Source: Saccharopolyspora sp. SCSIO 74807
Lineage (GTDB): Bacteria; Actinomycetota; Actinomycetes; Mycobacteriales; Pseudonocardiaceae
DNA length: 64,000 nt
Assembly: GCF_037023755.1 (NCBI RefSeq)
Contig: NZ_CP146100.1
Coordinates: forward strand, 5,673,501 to 5,737,500
Direction: 5' to 3'
In this document: positions 25,400 to 32,256 of the stretch, piece after piece
How positions within the stretch are numbered: the stretch's first letter is position 1
Layout of the letters: each line of letters starts with the position of its first letter
Notes under the pieces: generated by a model
Database searches by the model: none
What the model saw: the letters and a program-made list of their open reading frames with translations, nothing else
What the model was told of the DNA's origin: nothing
Translations under genes and position numbers: made by a program

Positions 25400-26032
25400 T
25401 TACGGTTGCAGGCCGTCGGCGAGCCGCTGGAACACGCGTTGCAGGAAGTCGCGCAGCATGGCGTCCGCATCGGCCTGCTGCCAGCACTGGATGGAGACCC
25501 GCAGCGCGGTGACCGCCGTCGCGGCCAGCAGCCGCACGTACTCGTCCGGACCGGTCCCGATCCGCTGCCCGAGCCCGTCGCACAGCGCGGATTCCAAGTC
25601 CCGCGATGCCAGCGCTACCCTGCTCACCAGTTCCGGATGATCGCGCAGCACCAGCGCCTGATCGCGCCAGGTCGGACCCGCCATCGCGGTGTCGAGCGCG
25701 TCGTCGAGCACCACCTGCAGCACCCGCAGCGGCGACTCGTCCGCCGGGCGGGCCACGATGCGCTCCGGGGCGCCCGCGACCGTCGCCGGGTCCCACGGGA
25801 CCAGCACCTCTTCCTTCGCGGTGAAGTAGTTGAAGAAGGTGCGCGGCGAGACCTCCGCCGCCGTGCAGATGTCCTCGACGGTGACCGCGGCCGGGCCGCG
25901 TTCCCGGAACAGCTTGACCGCGGCCTGCTGCAGAGCTTGCCGGGTGGCGCGCTTCTTGCGTTCGCGCAGGCCCTCGCCGGGCGCTTCCCCGGAGGCGCGC
26001 GAGGCGCTGCTCGGCGCCGTCGTCCTGGACAT
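25400..26032 (-). CDS. TetR-family transcriptional regulator
   Basis: A 210-residue TetR regulator. The N-terminal HTH occupies about residues 20-70 (RATRQALQQAAVKLFRERG, TVEDICTAAEVSPRTFFNYF), followed by a helical ligand domain. An N-terminal Ser-rich extension of about 15 residues precedes the HTH. ATG 26032 has AAGGGGAGCACC upstream; longer in-frame extensions are not needed. It is divergent from the membrane protein gene at 26289; the inverted repeat at 26155-26182 between them is the probable operator. Likely represses that gene and itself until a ligand, perhaps a toxic hydrophobic compound, is bound (inference). Confidence 0.88.
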   Translation of the reverse strand: MSRTTAPSSASRASGEAPGEGLRERKKRATRQALQQAAVKLFRERGPAAVTVEDICTAAEVSPRTFFNYFTAKEEVLVPWDPATVAGAPERIVARPADESPLRVLQVVLDDALDTAMAGPTWRDQALVLRDHPELVSRVALASRDLESALCDGLGQRIGTGPDEYVRLLAATAVTALRVSIQCWQQADADAMLRDFLQRVFQRLADGLQP

Positions 26033-26154
26033 CCTGGTGCTCCCCTTCACGATCCGCCGCGACCGGATGCACGCCGGGCCGTTCATGGTAGTTGCGGCCG
26101 AGCCCGCGGCTCCGGTCGCACTCACCCCATACCGGACAAACAACTTGCAGGACT

Positions 26155-26188
26155 GCATTATTGCACCCGATGCAGATAATGCTAAGAT
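26155..26188 (+). promoter_or_regulatory. Promoter and probable TetR operator
   Basis: TTGCAC (26161-26166) and TAAGAT (26183-26188) with a 16-base spacer form a promoter for the membrane protein gene. The inverted repeat GCATTAT...ATAATGC (26155-26161, 26176-26182), with inner TGCA pairs, overlaps it. This is ideally placed for repression by the divergent TetR protein. Confidence 0.65.
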
Positions 26189-26288
26189 CGGCGAAGTTCT
26201 GCACTGGGGATTCCGCCGCCGGCACCGCCGCCGAGCCGGCCTTCGCGCGCCGCCAACCGCGCGCCGTGAACGAGCACAAGGAGGAGCA

Positions 26289-27617
26289 GTGTCCGAGGAG
26301 CAGCCGGCGTCGCTGGCGCGCACCCTGGCGTCGGCGTTGTGGTTCCCGATCTTCTTCGTAGTCGGGTTCATGGTCTTCTACCTGCTGCCGTTCCACGCGC
26401 CCGCACCGCACGACATGCCGGTGGTCGCGGTCGGCGAGCAGACCGCAACGCAGCTGAGCGCCTCGTTCGACAAGGCCATGCCCGGCGGGGTGGACGTCAG
26501 CGCCGTGGACACCGCCGAACAGGCCCGGCAAGCGGTGACCGACCGGCAGGCGGTCGCCGCCTACGACCCCGCGACCGGCGACCTGTTCTACGGCAAGGCC
26601 AACGGCGCGGCGCTGATGCAGTTCCTGCAGAAGATGTTCGCGCCGGTCGCCGCCGCGAGCGGGCACGCGCTGTCGCTGCACGACCTGGCCCCGACCGCCG
26701 CCGGCGACGTGATGGGCACCGGGCTGTTCTACCTGCTGATGGCGATGAACATCCCGCCCTACGTCACCGTGATGGTGCTGCTGCGCGCCGAACTCACCAC
26801 CCGCCAGAAGCTGCTGTCGCTGGTCGGAGTGGGCGCGTTCGCCGCGGTGTTCTGCTTCGCGTTCGGCGCGACCATCGGGGTGATCCCGCCGAATCCGCTG
26901 GTGATGCTGATCGGGTTCCTGCTGACCCAGGGCATCGCCTGGACCGCGTTCGGGCTGGTGCCGCTGGTCAAGCAGTTCATCCCGGGCGTGGCGATGACGC
27001 TGTTCGTGCTGCTGAGCATGCCCTCCAGCGGCGGGGCCATCCCGAAGGAGCTGGTGCCGACGTTCTTCCAGCACCTGCACCCGCTGCTGCCGCTCGGGCA
27101 GGCAGTCGACTCGATCCGCGGGGTGCTGTACTTCGGCGGGGCACGCGTCGCGCCCGGCGTCATCGGGCTGGCCGCGTGGTGCTTGATCGGTGTGACGCTG
27201 GTGATCTTCACGCAGCTGCGGGCGCAGCGGGCCGCGGAGAACGATCCGGAGGCGGTGGACTCCGCCGGTTCCTACGAGCACAAGGACGACAGCGGCGCGG
27301 TCGTCGACCCGTCCTTCGAGCCGCCGCTGCCCGCGCACCACCGGACGCTGGTCGGCACCATCAGCCACGCGGGCGGAGCCGCCGCGGGTTCCGCGGTGGT
27401 CACCGTGACCGACTCGGCCGGTGAGCAGATCGCGCGGGTGGACACCGACGCCGACGGCGGCTACGAGGTGCACGACCTGCCGGACCGGTTCGTCACGGTG
27501 GTGGCCTCCGCGCCCGGCGCGGTGCCCGCGGCCGGGCGGGTCTCGGTGCCGCGCGGGCGGAAGTCCGGCTACGACTTCGTGCTGCCCGCTGCAGAACCGG
27601 CCAAGGCGGCGCGCTGA
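26289..27617 (+). CDS. Multi-pass membrane protein with a C-terminal carboxypeptidase-regulatory-like domain
   Basis: A 442-residue membrane protein. One N-terminal helix (residues 15-35) precedes an extracytoplasmic region (about 36-145). A cluster of about five helices follows (150-320, e.g. FYLLMAMNIPPYVTVMVLL and LLTQGIAWTAFGLVPLV). This arrangement is that of ABC-2/YhgE-like (DUF3533-type) export proteins. Unusually, the C terminus (about 355-440) holds a beta-sandwich repeat of the CarboxypepD_reg type (VGTISHAGGAAAGSAVVTVT...DGGYEVHDLP) on a linker. The GTG at 26289 has AGGAGGAGC upstream. Controlled by the divergent TetR. Role unknown; efflux or lipid/envelope transport is plausible. 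Confidence 0.75.
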   Translation: MSEEQPASLARTLASALWFPIFFVVGFMVFYLLPFHAPAPHDMPVVAVGEQTATQLSASFDKAMPGGVDVSAVDTAEQARQAVTDRQAVAAYDPATGDLFYGKANGAALMQFLQKMFAPVAAASGHALSLHDLAPTAAGDVMGTGLFYLLMAMNIPPYVTVMVLLRAELTTRQKLLSLVGVGAFAAVFCFAFGATIGVIPPNPLVMLIGFLLTQGIAWTAFGLVPLVKQFIPGVAMTLFVLLSMPSSGGAIPKELVPTFFQHLHPLLPLGQAVDSIRGVLYFGGARVAPGVIGLAAWCLIGVTLVIFTQLRAQRAAENDPEAVDSAGSYEHKDDSGAVVDPSFEPPLPAHHRTLVGTISHAGGAAAGSAVVTVTDSAGEQIARVDTDADGGYEVHDLPDRFVTVVASAPGAVPAAGRVSVPRGRKSGYDFVLPAAEPAKAAR

Positions 27618-27822
27618 GGATCGCCGGTCCGGCTCAGCGGAGCGGTCCGCGCGGTCGCCGCCGAAAGGGCGGCCGCGCAGATCGTCGGACTGCGCTGGTC
27701 CTGCCGCCCTGGTGTTCGCCCGGTCCCGCCGGCCACCCGGGCCTGCCGGTCGTCCGGTCCTGCTGATCCGGCCGCCCCGCTGTCCCTGCTGACCCGCCGA
27801 GCCTGCGGGCCCGGACTGATCG

Positions 27823-28680
27823 TCAGTCCCCGGCCAGCAGGCCCGTTTCCAGGAGCGCGGCGCGCACCACCTCGGTCTCGGCCTCGTCCGCCTCGACCAG
27901 CGGCAGCCGCAGGCCGCCCGCGCGGTGCCCGAGCAGGTTCAGCGCCGCCTTCACCGGGATCGGGTTGGTGGTCACCGAAAGCGCCGAGTAGAGCGGCTTG
28001 AGCGCGGCGTCCAGCTCGGCGCGGCGCTGCGGCTCGACGATCATCTGCCGCATCTGCGGCCCGGCGACGTGGCTGGCCACCACGATGCCGCCCGCTCCGC
28101 CCATGTCGAGGGTGCGGGCGAAGGTCTCGTTGTTGCCCGCGTACACCCCGAGCCCGTCGACCAGCGCGAGGTTGTCGTCGTTGGCCTGCTTGACGTAGTC
28201 CACCCGCTCGATCTGCGCGAGCTCGGCCAGCAGGTCGTTGGGCATGTCCGTGGCGGTTCGCGACGGGATGTTGTAGAGCACCACCGGCTTGTCGGTGGCC
28301 CGCGAGACCTCGCTGAAGTGCCGCACCAGGCCGCGCCGGTTGGGGCGGTTGTAGTACGGCGTGACCGACAGGATGCCGTCGGCGCCGAGTTCGGTGACCT
28401 GCCGGGTCATCCGGCACGCCTGCGCTGTGTCGTTGGAACCGGTGGAGGCGATCACGCTGCAGCCCGCGGGGCGTTCCTGGCAGGCCAGTTCGACCATCCG
28501 CAGGTGCTCGGCGTTGGTCAGCGTCGCCGCCTCACCGGTGGTTCCGCAGACCACGACGCCGTCCGAACCGTTGTCGACCAGGTGGTGCAGCAACGCGACG
28601 AAGGCTTCCTCGTCGACCTTGAGCTCCTCGTCGAACGGGGTGACGATCGCGGTGATCAAGGTGCCGAGCGTCGTGGTCAT
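27823..28680 (-). CDS. dapA: 4-Hydroxy-tetrahydrodipicolinate synthase
   Basis: A 285-residue DapA-type TIM-barrel aldolase that condenses pyruvate with aspartate semialdehyde in lysine and diaminopimelate synthesis. Family marks are GTTGEAATLTNAEH (phosphate-like pocket, residues about 45-58), SVTPYYNRPNRRG, LYNIPSRTATDM with the catalytic Tyr, and VDYVKQANDDNLAL with the Schiff-base Lys. The second halves are normal (GNNETFARTL, GGAGGIVVASH). ATG 28680 has GAGAGGAAGG upstream. No dapB or other lysine gene is adjacent, so this may be a paralogue, possibly serving another 2-keto acid aldol reaction. It converges with the membrane protein gene; the 205-base gap is GC-rich and empty. Confidence 0.87.
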   Translation of the reverse strand: MTTTLGTLITAIVTPFDEELKVDEEAFVALLHHLVDNGSDGVVVCGTTGEAATLTNAEHLRMVELACQERPAGCSVIASTGSNDTAQACRMTRQVTELGADGILSVTPYYNRPNRRGLVRHFSEVSRATDKPVVLYNIPSRTATDMPNDLLAELAQIERVDYVKQANDDNLALVDGLGVYAGNNETFARTLDMGGAGGIVVASHVAGPQMRQMIVEPQRRAELDAALKPLYSALSVTTNPIPVKAALNLLGHRAGGLRLPLVEADEAETEVVRAALLETGLLAGD

Positions 28681-28831
28681 CTCGCTGCCTTCCTCTCGTG
28701 CTCCGCCCGCCGCGCACCGCGCGATCCGGGCACCCTCGGTGCGGACCGCCGTCCGGCCCTGCCGAGGCCGCGGACGGCGGTTAACCAGCATGAATCATGC
28801 GGGACGTGCGTGCGCAAGAGGGTTCGGCGGA

Positions 28832-29233
28832 CTACTGCTCGCTGTCGCGGTAAATCGCCGCGTAGCGCTCGTGCTGCTCGGCGCGCAGCTTCGCCTTCGC
28901 CTCTTCGCGCGTCCGCCGGGCTGCGCCCAGCGGATATCCCTGCTTGTGCGCCCGGTGTTCGACGGTGAACTCGGCGTAGGCCAGCGAGTACCACAGCCCG
29001 AGGATCACCCCGCCCAGCAACGCCATCGCCTTGATCCACAACGGGCCGGGCATCAGCAGGAACAGCAGGCCCGGGGAGAGCTGCACGAGGCTGCGCAACG
29101 CGTGCCGCACCATCCACGTGCGGGCGCTGACGTCGTGCAACACCCACTCGGAATACCGCTGCGGCAACCGGCCGCCGTAGGCGTACCAGATCCACAGCAC
29201 CGGGTTGGGCCGAACCCGCTTCGACGCACCCAT
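28832..29233 (-). CDS. DUF5313 family membrane protein
   Basis: A 133-residue actinobacterial protein of the DUF5313 family, function unknown. The conserved N-terminal block KRVRPNPVLWIWYAYGGRLP and the adjacent EWVLHDVSARTWMVRHALR are diagnostic. Two membrane helices follow (about residues 52-66 and 68-88), then a charged cytoplasmic C-terminal helix rich in Glu, Lys and Arg (residues 100-130). ATG 29233 is preceded by GGGAGCGGTGCGC. It is divergent from the OhrR gene and is separated from dapA, downstream in the same direction, by about 150 bases. Confidence 0.8.
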   Translation of the reverse strand: MGASKRVRPNPVLWIWYAYGGRLPQRYSEWVLHDVSARTWMVRHALRSLVQLSPGLLFLLMPGPLWIKAMALLGGVILGLWYSLAYAEFTVEHRAHKQGYPLGAARRTREEAKAKLRAEQHERYAAIYRDSEQ

Positions 29234-29303
29234 CGCGCACCGCTCCCATCGCACCGGCGGGCCGAGCCCGGCAGCGCCGTCGAAGGCGCTGCCGCCGTCG
29301 AAG

Positions 29304-29326
29304 GCACTAATCGTTAATGCACTAAT
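29304..29326. promoter_or_regulatory. Probable OhrR operator
   Basis: AT-rich island between divergent DUF5313 and ohrR genes. GCACTAAT occurs twice (29304-29311, 29319-29326) and TTAATGCACTAA (29314-29325) is a near-palindrome. Such boxes next to an OhrR gene usually mediate autoregulation. Confidence 0.5.
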
Positions 29327-29379
29327 GTTCTGCGTGCGATGCTAACGTGGTGATCGGCGAGCAGGAAGGACGGTGCCGC

Positions 29380-29838
29380 ATGGAGCAGGTCGACCTGGGC
29401 GAGGATCCCCTCGCGCTCGATCGGCAGGTCTGCTTCGCGCTGTCGGTCGCCTCCCGCAGCGTCATCGCGCTGTACCGGCCGCTGCTCGAACCGCTCAACC
29501 TGACCCATCCGCAATACCTCGTCATGCTCGCGCTGTGGGAGTCCTCCCCGCGCTCGGTCAAAGACCTCAGCAACACCTTGCAGGCCGACTCGGCAACGTT
29601 GTCCCCGCTGCTCAAGCGGCTGGAGACGGTCGGGTACCTCACCCGCAGGCGCAGCGCGGACGACGAGCGGCTGCTGACCGCGGAACTCACCGACGCCGGG
29701 CGGGCGCTGCGCGCGAAGGCGGAGGAAATCCCGTACCGGGTGGTCGAGCAGCTCGGCATGGACGTCTCCGAGCTGGAGGCGCTGAACGGCTCCCTGCACC
29801 GGGTCATCGACGCCGCGCACCGCAGCCGAGCAGTGTGA
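29380..29838 (+). CDS. OhrR-like MarR-family regulator (organic hydroperoxide sensor)
   Basis: A 152-residue MarR regulator with the OhrR signature: DRQVCFALSVASR near residues 12-24 carries the N-terminal reactive Cys, followed by RPLLEPLNLTHPQYLVMLAL. The winged HTH spans about residues 45-100 (VKDLSNTLQADSATLSPLLK, RRRSADDERLL). In OhrR the Cys is oxidised by organic hydroperoxides and the protein releases DNA. ATG 29380 has AGGAAGGA upstream. No ohr peroxidase gene is next to it, which is unusual; the divergent DUF5313 gene or an ohr gene elsewhere could be the target. Only one Cys is visible, so it is probably a one-Cys type. Confidence 0.83.
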   Translation: MEQVDLGEDPLALDRQVCFALSVASRSVIALYRPLLEPLNLTHPQYLVMLALWESSPRSVKDLSNTLQADSATLSPLLKRLETVGYLTRRRSADDERLLTAELTDAGRALRAKAEEIPYRVVEQLGMDVSELEALNGSLHRVIDAAHRSRAV

Positions 29839-29890
29839 GCCGCGTCGGAGTCGGGCCGATCGACGGCGCCCCGGCTATATGCTCGGCCGG

Positions 29891-30877
29891 ATGAACGCGC
29901 CGACTCCCTTGCCGAAGGCCGAACTGCACGTGCACATCGAGGGCACCCTCGAACCGGAGATGGTCTTCGAGCTGGCGCGGCGCAACGACATCGCGCTGCC
30001 GCACGCCTCGGTCGAGCAGCTGCGCGCGAAGTACCGCTTCAGCGATCTCCAGTCGTTCCTGGACATCTACTACGCGAACATGGCGGTGCTGCGCACCGAA
30101 GCCGACTTCCGCGATCTGGCGGCGGCCTACCTGCGCCGATGCGCCGAAGATGGGGTGCGGCACGCCGAGATCTTCTTCGATCCGCAGGCGCACACCAAAC
30201 GGGGCGTGCCGGTGCGCACCGTGATCGAAGGGCTCACCGGCGCCATCGCCGACAGCGACGTGTCCGCCGAGTTGATCCTGTGCTTCCTGCGCGACGAGTC
30301 CGCCGAGTCGGCCGAGCAGGTGCTGCGCGCGGCCGAGCCCCACCTGGACCGGATCATCGGCGTGGGGCTGGACTCGGCCGAGGTCGGGCACCCGCCGTCG
30401 AAGTTCACCGAGGTCTTCCGCCGCGCCCGCGCGCTCGGGCTGCGCGCGGTCGCGCACGCGGGCGAGGAAGGCCCGCCGGAGTACGTGACCGAAGCGCTGG
30501 ACCTGCTCGGCGCCGAGCGCATCGACCACGGCATCCGCGCGCTGGAAGATCCGGAGCTGGTGGCGCGGCTGCGGCGGGACCGGGTGCCGCTGACGGTGTG
30601 CCCGCTGTCGAACGTCCGGCTCGGCTGCTTCCCCGGCCTGGAGGTGCACACCTTGCCGCGGCTGCTGGCCGAGGACCTGCTGGTGACGATCAACTCGGAC
30701 GACCCGGCGTACTTCGGCGGTCACGTCGGGGAGAACTTCGCCGCGGTGCAGCGGGAATTGGGCGTGGACGGCGAGCAGCTGCGCGGGCTGGCCGCGAACT
30801 CGTTCACCGCGTCCTTCCTCGACGAGCCGCGCAAAGCCGCATACCTGGCCGAGGTCGCCGCCTGCTCAGTGGAGTGA
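29891..30877 (+). CDS. Adenine deaminase (adenosine deaminase family)
   Basis: A 328-residue zinc amidohydrolase of the adenosine/adenine deaminase family. Zinc and catalytic motifs are HVHIEGT, VAHAGEEGPPEY (His and Glu), IDHGIRA and SDDPAYFGG. The combination VGLDSAEVGHPPSKF with AHAGEEGPPEYV is typical of adenine aminohydrolases rather than adenosine deaminases, so conversion of adenine to hypoxanthine is the better call. Length agrees with the family. A -10-like TATATG lies ten bases before ATG 29891, suggesting a very short or no leader; an ATG at 29879 is part of that element. Single-gene unit in purine salvage. Confidence 0.82.
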   Translation: MNAPTPLPKAELHVHIEGTLEPEMVFELARRNDIALPHASVEQLRAKYRFSDLQSFLDIYYANMAVLRTEADFRDLAAAYLRRCAEDGVRHAEIFFDPQAHTKRGVPVRTVIEGLTGAIADSDVSAELILCFLRDESAESAEQVLRAAEPHLDRIIGVGLDSAEVGHPPSKFTEVFRRARALGLRAVAHAGEEGPPEYVTEALDLLGAERIDHGIRALEDPELVARLRRDRVPLTVCPLSNVRLGCFPGLEVHTLPRLLAEDLLVTINSDDPAYFGGHVGENFAAVQRELGVDGEQLRGLAANSFTASFLDEPRKAAYLAEVAACSVE

Positions 30878-31020
30878 CCGGGCCGCGCGGGAAACCCGGC
30901 GGGCCGGTCGGCGACAATTCGTGCCTCCGAAGGCGCGCTTTCCGGAACCGGCCAGAAGGCACCGCCGCAGAGCCCGGCCGGTTGGATCCGGGCCAGTCGA
31001 CGATCCCGCGCACCGTCGAA

Positions 31021-31317
31021 TCATTCGTAAACGCACGTCACCAGGTCTTGATCCCAGATGAGGTTCGGCGGGCAGTTGCTTTTGTACGGAACTCCCTTGT
31101 CGCACGCGTAGAAGGCATTGGGATCGCTGTCATCCGGCAGGTACGTCGGCAACGGGCCGTCCTTCTGCGGGCACTCCCCCACCGGCGCTCGTTCCGTGAG
31201 CTGCGTGGGTTCCCGTGGTGCGCTCTCGGCCGCAGCCGTGCTGAACGGAACGAAAGCGAGCAGCCCGACCGCCGTCGCCGTCAATATCCAGCGGCCGCGC
31301 GCTCCTGAACCGACCAT
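31021..31317 (-). CDS. Small secreted protein with a chitin-binding type 2 (CBM14/peritrophin-A-like) domain
   Basis: A 98-residue precursor. Residues 1-30 form a signal peptide (positively charged start, ILTATAVGLLAFVPF, then an AAA cleavage region), so the mature protein is about 68 residues and exported. The mature part has four Cys (49, 72, 82, 95) in the pattern of peritrophin-A domains, with FYACDKGVPYKSNCPP and an aromatic LIWDQDLVTC. Such domains bind chitin, or GlcNAc polymers such as peptidoglycan. Classical domains have six Cys, so this is a reduced version. ATG 31317 has a very strong GGAGGAGG. A 16-bp perfect palindrome lies 22 bases upstream. Confidence 0.75.
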   Translation of the reverse strand: MVGSGARGRWILTATAVGLLAFVPFSTAAAESAPREPTQLTERAPVGECPQKDGPLPTYLPDDSDPNAFYACDKGVPYKSNCPPNLIWDQDLVTCVYE

Positions 31318-31338
31318 CTCGGCCTCCTCCGATGTTTT

Positions 31339-31354
31339 CGCGGTAGCTACCGCG
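31339..31354. promoter_or_regulatory. Perfect 16-bp palindrome upstream of the CBM14-like gene
   Basis: CGCGGTAGCTACCGCG reads the same on both strands and lies 22 bases before the start codon of the secreted protein gene, where a bound regulator would block transcription or initiation. No regulator gene is adjacent. Confidence 0.5.
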
Positions 31355-31451
31355 GTTCCGGCCGAGCGTATTGCGCCGACGATCTTCGATTCAAGCGTCC
31401 AGCAGTCGAAGCTACGAACGAGTGATCTTCATTGCGGGGTATTGCGAAGAC

Positions 31452-31727
31452 TCAGATCGGTCGATCGGTTCCGACATCGGCCTGCCGGTCACGTGGTGCC
31501 ACCGCCGCGACTTCACTGCGCCCGCCGAGCAGGCGGGGCCGGCGCTGCGGCGGAGTTGTGCCCACCCGCGCCGACCCGGGCTGAGGTACGCGCGCCACCC
31601 GGGCCTTGCGGCCCCGGTCCGGTCCGCGGCCGGGGATCCGGCGGGCGGCGACCTCGCCCGCTACCGCCCCGAGCGGCTCGCTTCCCCGGTCGTAGCCGGT
31701 GCCGCCGATGCACATTTCTCCGGACAT
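31452..31727 (-). CDS. Doubtful small ORF
   Basis: A 91-codon frame starting MSGEMCIGGTGYDRGSEPLG. The first half has the high third-position GC of real genes here; the second half does not, and it is Arg- and Pro-rich. No recognised domain, signal or membrane segment. The ribosome site is weak (GAGAAAAGC). It could be a decayed gene or a chance frame. Confidence 0.22.
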   Translation of the reverse strand: MSGEMCIGGTGYDRGSEPLGAVAGEVAARRIPGRGPDRGRKARVARVPQPGSARVGTTPPQRRPRLLGGRSEVAAVAPRDRQADVGTDRPI

Positions 31728-32256
31728 GATCCGCTTTTCTCGTCGTACGATCTTGTCGATTCCGCCGGACCGCTCGGGTTGGCCGGTCCGCGGTTTCATC
31801 GACCGCGGAATGATCCGGCACGCGGCGGCGCGGAATTCCACAGCTCGCCGATCAAGGAATGCTTCCCAGGCATCGAGATCGAACTACATGCCGTCATCGC
31901 GGAGTATCGAGACTCCTCTTTAGAGTGAGCATTCAAGGGCCGATTGGGCAGAGCATGCACCTACCGTCACGGATTCTCGCTCGGACAGACCAATCTGATC
32001 GACACGCTGGCGCCGCAGCGCACTACCGCGCGTACGGTCCAATCCGGACGTCCCGTCCGGAACGGCCGCCTTCGCGAGCCATCCGTGATTTCCCGGCGAC
32101 CACTCAGGACAGTCGCGGAGTGGGGCGCATGGGAAACTGTGGGCGAGGCGGCCATCGGCGTAAGTTGACACTCTGGGATGTCACCGGCGGTGATCAGTGA
32201 CGGAGCGCCACCACCAACGGTGACGAGCAATGTGGAAGGCGTGCACTGGATGATTC

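Larger units (their letters stand above)
31318..32256. other. Long intergenic region, mostly unassigned
   Basis: 939 bases between the secreted-protein gene and the PAS-GGDEF-EAL gene. It holds the palindrome at 31339, a doubtful minus-strand frame at 31452-31727, and near its right end TTGACA (32165-32170) with a TCACCGGCGGTGA palindrome (32181-32193), which may belong to the downstream promoter. The stretch 31730-32160 has lower GC than its neighbours and no convincing frame. Confidence 0.5.

Noticed and set aside
27618-27822. Gly/Pro-rich reading frame between the membrane protein and dapA
   Set aside because: Low-complexity antisense translation of GC-rich DNA between convergent genes; no start site or domain.
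31371-31928. Plus-strand frame of 185 codons in the long intergenic region
   Set aside because: Codon pattern is not gene-like, no ribosome site and no recognised motif.
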